Source of the DNA: JAJDYQ01 sp965214035
GTDB lineage: Bacteria; Pseudomonadota; Gammaproteobacteria; JAJDYQ01
Assembly (NCBI GenBank): GCA_965214035.1
Contig: OZ243932.1
Location: forward strand, 1,240,001 to 1,304,000
Length of the DNA stretch: 64,000 bases
Direction of reading: 5' to 3'
A program made the translations under genes and the position numbers. Positions 54,150 to 63,254 of the stretch are shown in pieces. How positions within the stretch are numbered: position 1 is the first letter of the stretch; each line of letters begins with the position of its first letter. The notes under the pieces are model-generated. The model was given only the letters and a program-made list of their open reading frames with translations, searched no databases and was not told the origin of the DNA.

Positions 54150-54956
54150 GTGAGCTGGTGGGGCAAAGTCGTCGGCGGTGCTGTCGGCATGATGATGGGC
54201 GGCCCTCTGGGCGCCCTGCTGGGTGTTGCACTGGGCCATCAGTTTGACCACGGCTTTGAAGGCATACTGGCAGACGACAATCCCAGTCAGGCCAATATGG
54301 AAAAAATCCAGGCGGCGTTCTTTACTGCCACTTTTTCCGTCATGGGCCACCTCGCCAAAGCTGACGGTCGCATCAGCAAAGACGAAATCAACATGGCCGA
54401 GCGTGTCATGCAGCAGATGAGACTCAATCATGCCCAGCGCATGACGGCGATCAATCTGTTTAACGGGGGCAAAAATCCAGACTTCATCATTGATGAAGCA
54501 TTGCGGCAACTCCGTCAGGTGGCACACCGCCGCACCAATCTGCTGCAGATGTTCCTCGAAATCCAGGTTTATGCCGCCTTTGCCGATGGACTGTTGCATC
54601 CCAGAGAAGAACAAATGCTGCAACACATTTTCCGTATGCTCGGCTTTAACCAGATGGATTTTGAGGTCATCGTCGAGCGTGTACAGGCCGAGATGCACTT
54701 CGGCGGCCAGCGTCAGTCCGGCCCGGCCACCCAATCCGTTATCGGCGATCAGGACGCTTACGCCATACTCGGCGTGGACCCAAAGGCCGACAACAAGGCC
54801 ATCAAAAAAGCCTACCGCCGCCTGATGAACCAGCACCATCCCGACAAACTGGTCGCCAGAGGTATGCCGGAAGAAATGCTTGAAATGGCAACCGCCAAAA
54901 CCCACAGAATTCGCGCGGCATACGACCATATTAAAGCACTGCGCGGGTTAAGGTAG
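54150..54956 (+). CDS. djlA: Membrane-anchored DnaJ-like co-chaperone DjlA
   Basis: DjlA is an inner-membrane J-protein that stimulates DnaK. A glycine-rich membrane segment (residues 6-30) is followed by a TerB-like helical domain and a C-terminal J domain with YAILGVDPKADNKAIKKAY and the essential NQHHPDK. It starts at GTG 54150, and 268 residues is the usual length. It follows the nucleotidase in the same direction after 121 bp. Confidence 0.92.
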   Translation: MSWWGKVVGGAVGMMMGGPLGALLGVALGHQFDHGFEGILADDNPSQANMEKIQAAFFTATFSVMGHLAKADGRISKDEINMAERVMQQMRLNHAQRMTAINLFNGGKNPDFIIDEALRQLRQVAHRRTNLLQMFLEIQVYAAFADGLLHPREEQMLQHIFRMLGFNQMDFEVIVERVQAEMHFGGQRQSGPATQSVIGDQDAYAILGVDPKADNKAIKKAYRRLMNQHHPDKLVARGMPEEMLEMATAKTHRIRAAYDHIKALRGLR

Positions 54957-55009
54957 CCCGGCTATAGTGATGTACCGGTTATCTACCGGGCGCTGCACCG
55001 GCCTGTCAG

Positions 55010-55816
55010 CTACAGACTCTCCAGCCATTTCAGGATTTCATCACCCAGAGTCTCGATGCTGTCCGGTGTGCTGTAGAAATGGTCCGCACCATTGACCATG
55101 ATCTGCCGGGAATGGTCATTGCCGGCCTTAAGCAGCATGGATTTTCGTTGCAGAGCCAGCCTCAATACCGCCGGAAAGTCGTTGCTGCCATAGATATCCA
55201 GCACCGGCCGGCTGATTCTGTCCAGTGGCAGAGGCTGCCTCATCGGCTGCCCATAATCGGTCGCACCCATACCAATGCCAATATACGCATCAAAGTCCCC
55301 GTCACCGGCTTCACGGATATAGCTCATGGTCATGTGGACGCTGCAACTATGTGCCAGCACAATCACATTCTCATAACCCTGGTCACGCAGATACCGGATT
55401 CCCGCTGCAATACGACCATGCGCATGAGGGAAGATCGGCACATAATCGTAATACCTGGCATCCTTGTGCAACACAGGCATTTGCAGGGATAAGGTCGCCC
55501 AGCCCTGTTCCGGTAACCTCTCACGCAATGGTTGCGCAACAGCCGGCCATGCCGGGTGGTAACCGCGGCCATGCAGAACCAGGACTGCGCCTTTCGGATC
55601 ATCGGTGTCCGACTCGGTCATCACCGCCAGAAAGTCACGCCTGCCGTCATTCAGGTCGATTGGGTCACCGACGACAATGGTCTCGACAATCTCGTCCCTG
55701 AGGCGCTGCTCCCGCTCATAGTCCGGCATACCACCGGCCTGCAATGGTATCACCGGAGCCATCAGAGCGATGAACAAGGCCCCCGTCGGGCCACCTTTTG
55801 CCAAATGCGCTGTCAT
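55010..55816 (-). CDS. Exported alpha/beta-hydrolase-like protein, DUF3530 type
   Basis: A 268-residue precursor with a signal peptide of moderate quality (to LQAGG). VLVLHGRGYHPAW, VIVLAHSCSVHMTMSYI and ADHFY correspond to the oxyanion strand, nucleophile elbow and catalytic histidine of an alpha/beta hydrolase. The elbow reads H-S-C-S, not G-x-S-x-G, so the active residue is not certain. DUF3530 proteins have no known function. It is convergent with djlA and divergent from rpe. Confidence 0.72.
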   Translation of the reverse strand: MTAHLAKGGPTGALFIALMAPVIPLQAGGMPDYEREQRLRDEIVETIVVGDPIDLNDGRRDFLAVMTESDTDDPKGAVLVLHGRGYHPAWPAVAQPLRERLPEQGWATLSLQMPVLHKDARYYDYVPIFPHAHGRIAAGIRYLRDQGYENVIVLAHSCSVHMTMSYIREAGDGDFDAYIGIGMGATDYGQPMRQPLPLDRISRPVLDIYGSNDFPAVLRLALQRKSMLLKAGNDHSRQIMVNGADHFYSTPDSIETLGDEILKWLESL

Positions 55817-55924
55817 TATCCTTGAATTTTATGCTTGAGAAAGCTCCAGAACAGGCCAATAATACCAAGAACCATTATACAGTTGGCCGGTTTCAGCAGA
55901 GCAACTGCCTGATACAAAAGCGAA

Positions 55925-55953
55925 TTGCCACCATCAGCAACCTCTTATAGAAT
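55925..55953 (+). promoter_or_regulatory. Likely promoter for rpe
   Basis: TTGCCA (55925-55930) and TAGAAT (55948-55953) are 17 bp apart, each matching consensus at five of six positions. The start codon of rpe is 71 bp further. The preceding stretch from 55817 has no gene. Confidence 0.45.
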
Positions 55954-56024
55954 ACGCCGCCTTTATCAGAGACACTCCGATGAAGTCAGAGTTTTGTTGA
56001 CCGATATTTTTCGAGGACTGCGAC

Positions 56025-56729
56025 ATGCCAGACTATGCCATTGCCCCATCCATTCTTTCTGCTGATTTTGCCCGGCTGGGTGATGAAGCGGACCGGGTTA
56101 TTGCCTCCGGTGCCGATATCGTGCATTTCGATGTCATGGACAACCACTACGTTCCCAATCTGACTATCGGCCCACTGGTCTGCGAGGCGCTGCGCAAGCA
56201 TGGCATAACCGCTGACATTGATGTTCATCTGATGGTCAAGCCGGTGGACCGCATCATCCCCGACTTTGCCAAAGCCGGTGCCAGCTATATCACCTTCCAT
56301 CCAGAAGGCTCCGAACATATTGATCGGTCTCTGCAACTCATCAAAAACGAAGGCTGCAAATGCGGTCTGGTATTCAATCCGGCGACACCACTGGACTACC
56401 TGCGTTACACCATTGACAGACTCGACATGGTGCTGCTGATGTCCGTCAATCCGGGTTTTGGCGGCCAGAGCTTCATTCCCACCACACTGGACAAACTGCG
56501 TGAAGCACGCCGTATCATCGACGAGTCCGGTCGCGCTATCCGCCTGGAAATCGACGGCGGTGTCAAGATCGACAATATCCGTCAAATTGCTGAAGCGGGT
56601 GCCAACACTTTTGTGGCCGGTTCTGCCATTTTCGGTGCGGCCCGCGATGGCGACCCGAACCGTTACGATACCGTTATCCAGGCAATGCGTGACGAGCTTG
56701 CCAGGGCCGATGTCGTCAAAGCAGCCTGA
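56025..56729 (+). CDS. rpe: Ribulose-phosphate 3-epimerase
   Basis: A TIM-barrel enzyme interconverting ribulose 5-phosphate and xylulose 5-phosphate in the pentose phosphate and Calvin cycles. Metal and catalytic residues are in IAPSILSADFARLGDE, VHFDVMDNHYVPN, DVHLMV and LEIDGGVK; the phosphate grip is VAGSAIFGA. It has 234 residues. It starts a run rpe-gph-trpE-trpG-trpD-trpC of the same orientation, a common gammaproteobacterial order. Confidence 0.95.
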   Translation: MPDYAIAPSILSADFARLGDEADRVIASGADIVHFDVMDNHYVPNLTIGPLVCEALRKHGITADIDVHLMVKPVDRIIPDFAKAGASYITFHPEGSEHIDRSLQLIKNEGCKCGLVFNPATPLDYLRYTIDRLDMVLLMSVNPGFGGQSFIPTTLDKLREARRIIDESGRAIRLEIDGGVKIDNIRQIAEAGANTFVAGSAIFGAARDGDPNRYDTVIQAMRDELARADVVKAA

Positions 56730-56780
56730 CCCTCAACCGGTCGGATCGTACAAGCACGGTTCCTGCTCATATTATTGATC

Positions 56781-57458
56781 ATGCTGAAAAAACCCGAACT
56801 GATCCTGATTGATGTTGATGGCACAATGGTCGATAGCCTCCCCGATCTGACTCACTGCGTCAATGCCATGCTGCTCAAGCTCGGTATGGAAAAACACCCC
56901 GAAGGCAGGATACGCCAATGGGTTGGCAATGGCGTTGAGCGCCTTACCCGCCGTGCACTCGCGGGCCAACTGGACGGCGAACCAGACGACGAACTGTTCG
57001 GCAAAGGTTATCCCCTGTTTCTTGACTGCTATGCCGAAAACACCTCCAGACACAGCACACTTTACCCAGGTGTCCGTGCAGGAATCGATAAGCTGCGATC
57101 ACTCGGCTTCACACTGGGCAGTGTGACCAACAAGATATCACGATTCACCATTCCGCTGCTCAGAGGGCTGGGCGTTTATGATGACTTCGAGATTGTTATT
57201 GCCGGCGATACACTGGAAAAACAAAAGCCCGACCCGGCACCACTACTGTATGCCGCACAGCAGACCGGCATTGATCCGGAAAACTGTCTGATGGTGGGCG
57301 ACTCCATCAGTGACGTAAAGGCGGCGCGTGCCGCAGGCTTTCAGATCGTCTGCATGTCCTATGGCTATAACCATGGCAATGACATTTTGCAGGCCAGCCC
57401 GGACGCCGTGATTGACTCACTGGAACAACTGGATACACTGTTCACTCGGGCAGCATAA
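56781..57458 (+). CDS. gph: Phosphoglycolate phosphatase
   Basis: A HAD phosphatase of 225 residues: LILIDVDGTMVDS with nucleophile D11 and acid D13, the threonine of SVTNK, the lysine of KQKPDPAPL and GDSISDVKAA. It hydrolyses 2-phosphoglycolate, which arises from DNA repair and from rubisco oxygenase activity; the latter would matter in an autotroph. ATG 56781 is preferred to the overlapping TTG 56775. No strong ribosome-binding site is seen. Confidence 0.91.
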   Translation: MLKKPELILIDVDGTMVDSLPDLTHCVNAMLLKLGMEKHPEGRIRQWVGNGVERLTRRALAGQLDGEPDDELFGKGYPLFLDCYAENTSRHSTLYPGVRAGIDKLRSLGFTLGSVTNKISRFTIPLLRGLGVYDDFEIVIAGDTLEKQKPDPAPLLYAAQQTGIDPENCLMVGDSISDVKAARAAGFQIVCMSYGYNHGNDILQASPDAVIDSLEQLDTLFTRAA

Positions 57459-57530
57459 AACCTGCTCAGCCGGATATTCTCAATCTGTCTCACATCCCGC
57501 AAAGAATCCTACAGTGAATAATGACACCCC

Positions 57531-59021
57531 ATGACTAAAGAAGAATTTCTTGCGCTGGCTGCAAAAGGCTATAATAAAATACCGATCACCAGCGAAGTAC
57601 TGGCCGATCTTGAAACCCCGCTCAGCGCCTTTATAAAGCTGGCGGCCCAACCCAATACCTACCTGTTTGAATCCATACAGGGCGGGGAAAAATGGGGGCG
57701 TTACTCCATTATTGGCCTGCCATGCCGCTCACGAATTGAAGTTCATGGAAACCGGGTTGACCTTGTGGTTGCCGGAGAAGTGACTGAATCGGAAACAGTA
57801 CAGGATCCCCTGAGCTGGATTGAGCAGCACTACAACCGCTTCAATGTCGCACCGGTACAACATGCCCCACCATTTACCGGTGGACTGGTTGGATATTTCG
57901 GCTTCGATACGGTTCGGTATATCGAACCGAGACTGGCCACTGGAGCAAACAGAGATACCCTGGGCACACCGGACATTGTGCTACTCATTTCCGAAGAAGC
58001 CATCGTCTTTGACAATCGACACGGTAAACTGTTTTTTATCGTACTGGCAGACGCCAGTGAAGCGGCTTATGAGCAGGGCCAAAAACGGCTGCGCTCCCTG
58101 AGCAAAAAGCTTCATGACAACTGCCGGGATTACCTTCAGTGCAAGGCAGGTGAGGCCACTGTCAGGGAAGAAGATTTTGTATCCGAGTTTGCGCGGGATG
58201 ACTACGAAGTCGCCGTCAACCGTATCAAACAATACATCACAGACGGCGACGCCATGCAGGTTGTATTATCACGGCGCATGTCCATCCCGCTGAATGTCAC
58301 CGCGCTGGATGTCTATCGTGCTCTGAGAAGCCTGAATCCTTCTCCGTACATGTTCTATATCGACCTGGGCGATTTCCAGATTGTGGGCTCCTCCCCGGAA
58401 ATTCTGACACGGGTCGAAGACGGCACCGTTACCGTGCGTCCAATTGCGGGCACCCGCCCGCGTGGCAGGGACGAAGCACAGGACAGGGCACTGGAAAAAG
58501 AACTGCTTGCCGACCCCAAGGAGCTTGCCGAACACCTGATGCTGATTGACTTGGGTCGTAACGACACAGGCCGTGTGAGCAGGATCGGCACAGTGCAACT
58601 AACAGACCGGATGATCGTCGAACGCTATTCCCATGTCATGCACATCGTATCGAATGTCACCGGCGAGCTGGACGAATCATACAGCCTCATGGACGCACTG
58701 CGTGCTACATTCCCGGCCGGCACTGTCAGCGGGGCACCCAAAATCAGGGCTCTGGAAATTATTGATGAACTTGAACCGGTTAAACGCGGGATTTATTCCG
58801 GTGCCATCGGCTATCTGTCCTGGAGCGGCAACATGGATACGGCAATCGCCCTGCGTACTGCCGTCGTGAAGGACGGTCATCTGACAATACAGGTCGGCGG
58901 AGGTATTGTGGCCGACTCTGATCCTGCCAGAGAATGGGAAGAAACCATGAACAAGGGACGCGCCATGTTCAGGGCGGTTGCACTGGCCGAATCAGGTTTT
59001 GTATCGAAAGGAGACGAATGA
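57531..59021 (+). CDS. trpE: Anthranilate synthase component I
   Basis: TrpE turns chorismate into anthranilate using ammonia from TrpG. The 496-residue chain has the tryptophan-feedback region LLES-like LFESIQGGEKWGRYS near the N-terminus, and the catalytic core VRPIAGTRPRGRDEAQD, LAEHLMLIDLGRND and FPAGTVSGAPKIRALEI. No trp leader peptide with tandem tryptophan codons is visible in the 72 bp after gph. Its stop overlaps the trpG start by a few bases, so the two subunits are coupled. Confidence 0.95.
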   Translation: MTKEEFLALAAKGYNKIPITSEVLADLETPLSAFIKLAAQPNTYLFESIQGGEKWGRYSIIGLPCRSRIEVHGNRVDLVVAGEVTESETVQDPLSWIEQHYNRFNVAPVQHAPPFTGGLVGYFGFDTVRYIEPRLATGANRDTLGTPDIVLLISEEAIVFDNRHGKLFFIVLADASEAAYEQGQKRLRSLSKKLHDNCRDYLQCKAGEATVREEDFVSEFARDDYEVAVNRIKQYITDGDAMQVVLSRRMSIPLNVTALDVYRALRSLNPSPYMFYIDLGDFQIVGSSPEILTRVEDGTVTVRPIAGTRPRGRDEAQDRALEKELLADPKELAEHLMLIDLGRNDTGRVSRIGTVQLTDRMIVERYSHVMHIVSNVTGELDESYSLMDALRATFPAGTVSGAPKIRALEIIDELEPVKRGIYSGAIGYLSWSGNMDTAIALRTAVVKDGHLTIQVGGGIVADSDPAREWEETMNKGRAMFRAVALAESGFVSKGDE

Positions 59022-59599
59022 TGATTCTGATGATCGATAACTACGACTCATTCACCTATAACCTCGTACAATATCTGGGTGAACTCGGTGCGCATACCGA
59101 AGTGTATCGCAACGATAAAATTACACCGGATGAGATTGCCGACCTGAACCCGGAAAAAATAGTCATTTCCCCAGGGCCATGCACGCCGAATGAAGCCGGT
59201 ATATCCGTCGAAACCATCAAACGGTTTGCCGACAAAGTACCGCTGCTTGGCGTTTGTCTGGGCCATCAGGGTATCGGGCAGGCATTTGGTGGTCATATCA
59301 CTCATGCACGGCAAATCATGCACGGCAAAACATCCATGATTCATCACGATGGCAGCGGACTGTTCAAAGGACTGCCCAATCCGTTTCAGGCCACCCGCTA
59401 TCACTCACTCATTATTGAGGCATCCTCGCTGCCCGACTGTCTCAGGGTCAACGCCTGGACATGTCTTGAAGATGGCAGCAGAGACGAGATCATGGGCATC
59501 ACCCATAAAGATCATGCCGTTATCGGCATACAATTCCATCCAGAATCCATTCTGACCCCACAGGGCCATGATATGTTAAGAAATTTTCTGAACATGTAA
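59021..59599 (+). CDS. trpG: Anthranilate synthase component II (glutamine amidotransferase)
   Basis: TrpG releases ammonia from glutamine for TrpE. The 192-residue chain begins LMIDNYDSFTYNLVQ; the catalytic cysteine is C79 in LGVCLGHQGIGQAFGG, and the HPE triad end is QFHPESIL. The start at ATG 59021 overlaps the trpE stop, with AGGAG seven bases before it; ATG 59018 is equally in frame. In some bacteria the same protein also serves p-aminobenzoate synthase; no pabB is nearby. Confidence 0.94.
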   Translation: MILMIDNYDSFTYNLVQYLGELGAHTEVYRNDKITPDEIADLNPEKIVISPGPCTPNEAGISVETIKRFADKVPLLGVCLGHQGIGQAFGGHITHARQIMHGKTSMIHHDGSGLFKGLPNPFQATRYHSLIIEASSLPDCLRVNAWTCLEDGSRDEIMGITHKDHAVIGIQFHPESILTPQGHDMLRNFLNM

Positions 59600-59654
59600 C
59601 AACAGGCTGTCATACGCTAAAATGCCCGGACCAATACCACGGAACAACACGACC

Positions 59655-60677
59655 ATGAATCTACAACAAGCCATTGCAGCCGTCATTGACAGACAGAATC
59701 TTTCACATGATGACATGAAAAGCGTCATGCACCTTATCATGACCGGACAAGCAACTCCGGCCCAGATCGGCGGTTTTCTGGTCGGTCTGCGCATGAAAGG
59801 CGAAACCATCGATGAGATCGCCGCTGCCGCTGCTGTCATGCGTGAACTGGCGCACAAGGTTGATGTTTCAGGTGACCATATTGTGGATATTGTCGGTACC
59901 GGCGGCGACGGTTCCGGTACATTTAACATCTCCACGGCTTCCTGTTTTGTGGTGGCGGCGGCCGGCGGCAAGGTTGCCAAACACGGCAACCGTTCCATCT
60001 CCAGTAAATCCGGCAGTGCCGATCTGCTTGAAGCCGCCGGCGTCAATCTTGACCTGACTCCTGAACAGATTGAGCGGTGTATCGAGCAGGTCGGCGTTGG
60101 TTTCATGTTTGCCCCCCGTCACCACAGTGCCATGAAACATGCTATCGGCCCCCGCCGGGAAATGGGAGTACGCACCCTATTCAATATCCTGGGGCCACTG
60201 ACCAACCCTGCCGATGCGCCCAATCTGGTCATGGGCGTCTTTTCTGCCGAATGGGTGGAACCGCTGGCGCACGTATTCAAAGCACTGGGCAGTAACCATG
60301 TCATGGTCGTTCATTCAGATGACGGATTGGACGAGATCAGCATTGCGGCCAATACCCGTGTTGCCGAACTGAAAAACGGCGAAATCACCGTCCGGGAAAT
60401 TGATCCCGCTGATTATGGATGCAAGGCCGACAGCCTTGAATCCATCAAGGTTGAAAACGCCGAAGAAAGCCTTGAGATAGTGAGTTCAGTACTGGCCAAT
60501 GTACCAGGGCCCGCGACGGATATAGTGGCACTCAATGCCGGTGCCGCGATCTATGTCTCTGGACTTACGGACTCCATGGCCAGCGGCGTTGCCCGTGCAC
60601 GCGAGGTGATAGAGTCAGAAGATGCAGCAGAAAAAATGGCGCAACTTATTGCCCTATCCAACGAGCCAGCCGTCTGA
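59655..60677 (+). CDS. trpD: Anthranilate phosphoribosyltransferase
   Basis: TrpD links anthranilate to phosphoribosyl pyrophosphate. GTGGDGSGTFNIST binds the pyrophosphate, KHGNRSISSKSGSADLLEA follows, and HHSAMKHAIGPRREMGVRT holds the anthranilate site. The 340 residues and start MNLQQAIAAVID are normal. It lies between trpG and trpC with small gaps. Confidence 0.95.
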   Translation: MNLQQAIAAVIDRQNLSHDDMKSVMHLIMTGQATPAQIGGFLVGLRMKGETIDEIAAAAAVMRELAHKVDVSGDHIVDIVGTGGDGSGTFNISTASCFVVAAAGGKVAKHGNRSISSKSGSADLLEAAGVNLDLTPEQIERCIEQVGVGFMFAPRHHSAMKHAIGPRREMGVRTLFNILGPLTNPADAPNLVMGVFSAEWVEPLAHVFKALGSNHVMVVHSDDGLDEISIAANTRVAELKNGEITVREIDPADYGCKADSLESIKVENAEESLEIVSSVLANVPGPATDIVALNAGAAIYVSGLTDSMASGVARAREVIESEDAAEKMAQLIALSNEPAV

Positions 60678-60679
60678 AC

Positions 60680-61480
60680 ATGTCCGGCACCTCCGATATC
60701 CTGCCAAAGATACTCGACCATAAACGCCGGGAAATCGTCGCCCGCCGCGAAATCGTATCGCTGGCAGAGCTGGAAGCGAAGACAGGCCGGTTATCTCAGC
60801 CGCAGGGCTTTGTCGCCTCGATACGGCACTCCATCGCCGAAGGTCGCGCAGGGATCATTGCTGAAGCGAAAAAGGCATCGCCCAGCAAAGGCGTCATACG
60901 GAAAAACTATGATATCCGACAGATTGCCAGAAGCTATCAGGCTGGTGGCGCGAGCTGCATGTCCGTTCTGACCGACGAAACATTCTTCCAGGGCAGCGAC
61001 GACCACCTGCAACAGGCGCGTACAGCCTGTAATCTGCCGCTGATACGCAAAGACTTTATTATTGACCCTTACCAGCTCCATGAGTCACGCATCATCGGAG
61101 CCGACTGTATTTTATTAATCGTCGCGGCCCTCGAAGATGAACAAATGATCGAATTGACCCGGCTTGCCAAACGGCTGCAACTGGACATACTGACCGAAGT
61201 TCACGATGGTGATGAACTGGAGCGGGCATTGAAGCTCGATCAGCCCCTGATCGGCATCAACAACCGCAACCTGTGCAGCTTTGAAACAACGCTGGACACC
61301 ACCATCAACCTGCTTGGTGAGATACCGGATGACCGCATCGTTGTTACAGAAAGCGGCATTCGTACACGGCAGGACGTAAAACAGATGCGGGACAACAATG
61401 TCAATGCCTTTCTGATCGGAGAAACCTTCATGCGGGCACCTGAACCCGGCGAAAAACTGAGAGAACTGTTTTCACAGTAA
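60680..61480 (+). CDS. trpC: Indole-3-glycerol-phosphate synthase
   Basis: A 266-residue TIM barrel that closes the indole ring of tryptophan. IIAEAKKASPSKGVI carries the catalytic lysine, SVLTDETFFQGS the second loop, IRKDFIIDPYQ another lysine and GINNRNL and VTESGI the phosphate end. It begins two bases past trpD. No trpF, trpB or trpA follows; the next gene is cmoA, so the rest of the pathway is elsewhere. Confidence 0.95.
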   Translation: MSGTSDILPKILDHKRREIVARREIVSLAELEAKTGRLSQPQGFVASIRHSIAEGRAGIIAEAKKASPSKGVIRKNYDIRQIARSYQAGGASCMSVLTDETFFQGSDDHLQQARTACNLPLIRKDFIIDPYQLHESRIIGADCILLIVAALEDEQMIELTRLAKRLQLDILTEVHDGDELERALKLDQPLIGINNRNLCSFETTLDTTINLLGEIPDDRIVVTESGIRTRQDVKQMRDNNVNAFLIGETFMRAPEPGEKLRELFSQ

Positions 61481-61575
61481 TCCACCGGTCGGCATACAGC
61501 ATCTTCCGCGCGGCTTACACACGAGCCACGCCAGAACACTGATCAGGAACTGACAGAAGAGGAATGCAGCGCATC

Positions 61576-62289
61576 ATGGACGACAAAGACAAAATTTACG
61601 ACAGGGACGAACCGGGTCCGTTTATCTTCAACGATGCCGTTGCACAGGTTTTTCCCGACATGATCAAACGTTCCGTTCCCGGCTACGCAGATGTCATTAC
61701 CGGCACCGGACTGATTACCGGCGATTACATACAACCACAATCCAACGCCTACGACCTGGGCTGCTCGACAGGTGCCTCGACTCTTTCCATGCTGCAACAT
61801 ATTACGATTGATGATTTTCATATTATTGCCGTTGACAGCTCACCCGGCATGATAGAACGCTGCCGGGAAAATACTCAGGATACCGGTAAAGTCAGCTACC
61901 GATGCGAAGACATTCTCGACACAGATATCAACAACACATCGGTTGCCGTGCTGAACTATACCCTGCAATTCATCTCACCGGAAAAACGCATCACACTTCT
62001 TGAAAAAATCTACAAAGGAATGAAATCGAATGGCGTTTTGGTGCTCTCGGAAAAACTGTCCTTTGATAATGAGGCAGAACAAATCCGTCAGACGGCCCTG
62101 CATGAATCTTTCAAGCGCACACAGGGCTATTCCGATCTGGCAATCAGCCGCAAGCGCACAGCACTGGAAAACATATTGATTCCGGAATCATGCGCCACCC
62201 ACCTTGAACGATTAAACAACATTGGCTTCCATGACGCACAACTATGGTTTCGCTGCATTAACTTTGCCTCGATACTGGCATGGAAATAA
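61576..62289 (+). CDS. cmoA: Carboxy-S-adenosyl-L-methionine synthase CmoA
   Basis: CmoA converts S-adenosylmethionine and prephenate into carboxy-SAM for tRNA wobble-uridine modification. The class I methyltransferase motif is AYDLGCSTGASTLSM, followed by VDSSPGMIERC and NYTLQFI. The start at ATG 61576 gives 237 residues; ATG 61564 is also in frame but lies directly on its GAGGA. It overlaps cmoB by ten bases, the usual pairing. Confidence 0.94.
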   Translation: MDDKDKIYDRDEPGPFIFNDAVAQVFPDMIKRSVPGYADVITGTGLITGDYIQPQSNAYDLGCSTGASTLSMLQHITIDDFHIIAVDSSPGMIERCRENTQDTGKVSYRCEDILDTDINNTSVAVLNYTLQFISPEKRITLLEKIYKGMKSNGVLVLSEKLSFDNEAEQIRQTALHESFKRTQGYSDLAISRKRTALENILIPESCATHLERLNNIGFHDAQLWFRCINFASILAWK

Positions 62290-63254
62290 TCGACTTCAGA
62301 CATCTGAACCGGATGCTAAGAGACCACGATCTATGGGAATGGGGACATGACCTTGAAAGCAAAGCCCGGCAATTTTTACACACTCACCGACACGGACATA
62401 CCGCCATCTGGCTGAACACAATCAGCAGGCTCCCGCAGATCAATACAATCACCAGAGACATCAGCAGCTCGGCCATTACCGTTCATACCGAACAGGATTT
62501 TGATCGCAAATCTCTGGTATTAGAACTGAAAAGCATGGCCCCATGGCGCAAAGGACCTTTTGATATCCATGGCATTTACATAGACAGCGAATGGCGCTCC
62601 GACCAGAAATGGCAACGGCTGAGCAAAGGTATTACACCGCTCACCGGGCGCAGGGTTCTTGATATTGGCTGCGGCAATGGCTACTACCTGTGGCGCATGC
62701 TGGGTGCCGGTGCATACTGTGCACTTGGAGTGGATCCATCGCCGCTATTTGCTGCGCAATTTCAAGCCATACGATATTTCACAGGCAAAGAACTGGCTGC
62801 CTCGATACTACCCATGGGGATAGAGCAACTACCTTTTGATATGCCGGCATTCGACAGTGTATTTTCAATGGGCGTACTCTATCACCGCCGGAAACCTCGC
62901 GCACATATTGAACAACTGAAATCGCTGATACGACCCGGAGGAGAACTGATACTCGAAACCCTGATTATCGAAGGACAAAGCCTATCCGCACTGAAGCCTG
63001 CCGGACGCTATGCCAAAATGCACAATGTATATGAAATTCCGTCAGTTTCACTGCTGCAAAAATGGCTGAAAAGCGCCGGCATGAGAAACATCAGAACGAT
63101 TGATATTTCACCAACAACAACAGACGAACAACGAACAACCGAATGGATGCCGTTTGAGTCACTCAAAGACTTTCTCGATCCGGCAGACCCATCAAAAACC
63201 ATAGAAGGCCATCCCGCACCGGTGCGTGCCATTATCGCAGCACACAAAAAATAG
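62280..63254 (+). CDS. cmoB: tRNA uridine-34 carboxymethyltransferase CmoB
   Basis: CmoB transfers the carboxymethyl group of carboxy-SAM to 5-hydroxyuridine 34 to form cmo5U in tRNA. The N-terminal half has PWRKGPFDIHGIYIDSEW, and the methyltransferase core has RRVLDIGCGNGYYLWRM, VDPSPLFAAQF and FDSVFSMGVLYHRR. The 324 residues match E. coli CmoB (323). It ends in TAG immediately before the convergent CbbO-like gene. Confidence 0.95.
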   Translation: MEIIDFRHLNRMLRDHDLWEWGHDLESKARQFLHTHRHGHTAIWLNTISRLPQINTITRDISSSAITVHTEQDFDRKSLVLELKSMAPWRKGPFDIHGIYIDSEWRSDQKWQRLSKGITPLTGRRVLDIGCGNGYYLWRMLGAGAYCALGVDPSPLFAAQFQAIRYFTGKELAASILPMGIEQLPFDMPAFDSVFSMGVLYHRRKPRAHIEQLKSLIRPGGELILETLIIEGQSLSALKPAGRYAKMHNVYEIPSVSLLQKWLKSAGMRNIRTIDISPTTTDEQRTTEWMPFESLKDFLDPADPSKTIEGHPAPVRAIIAAHKK

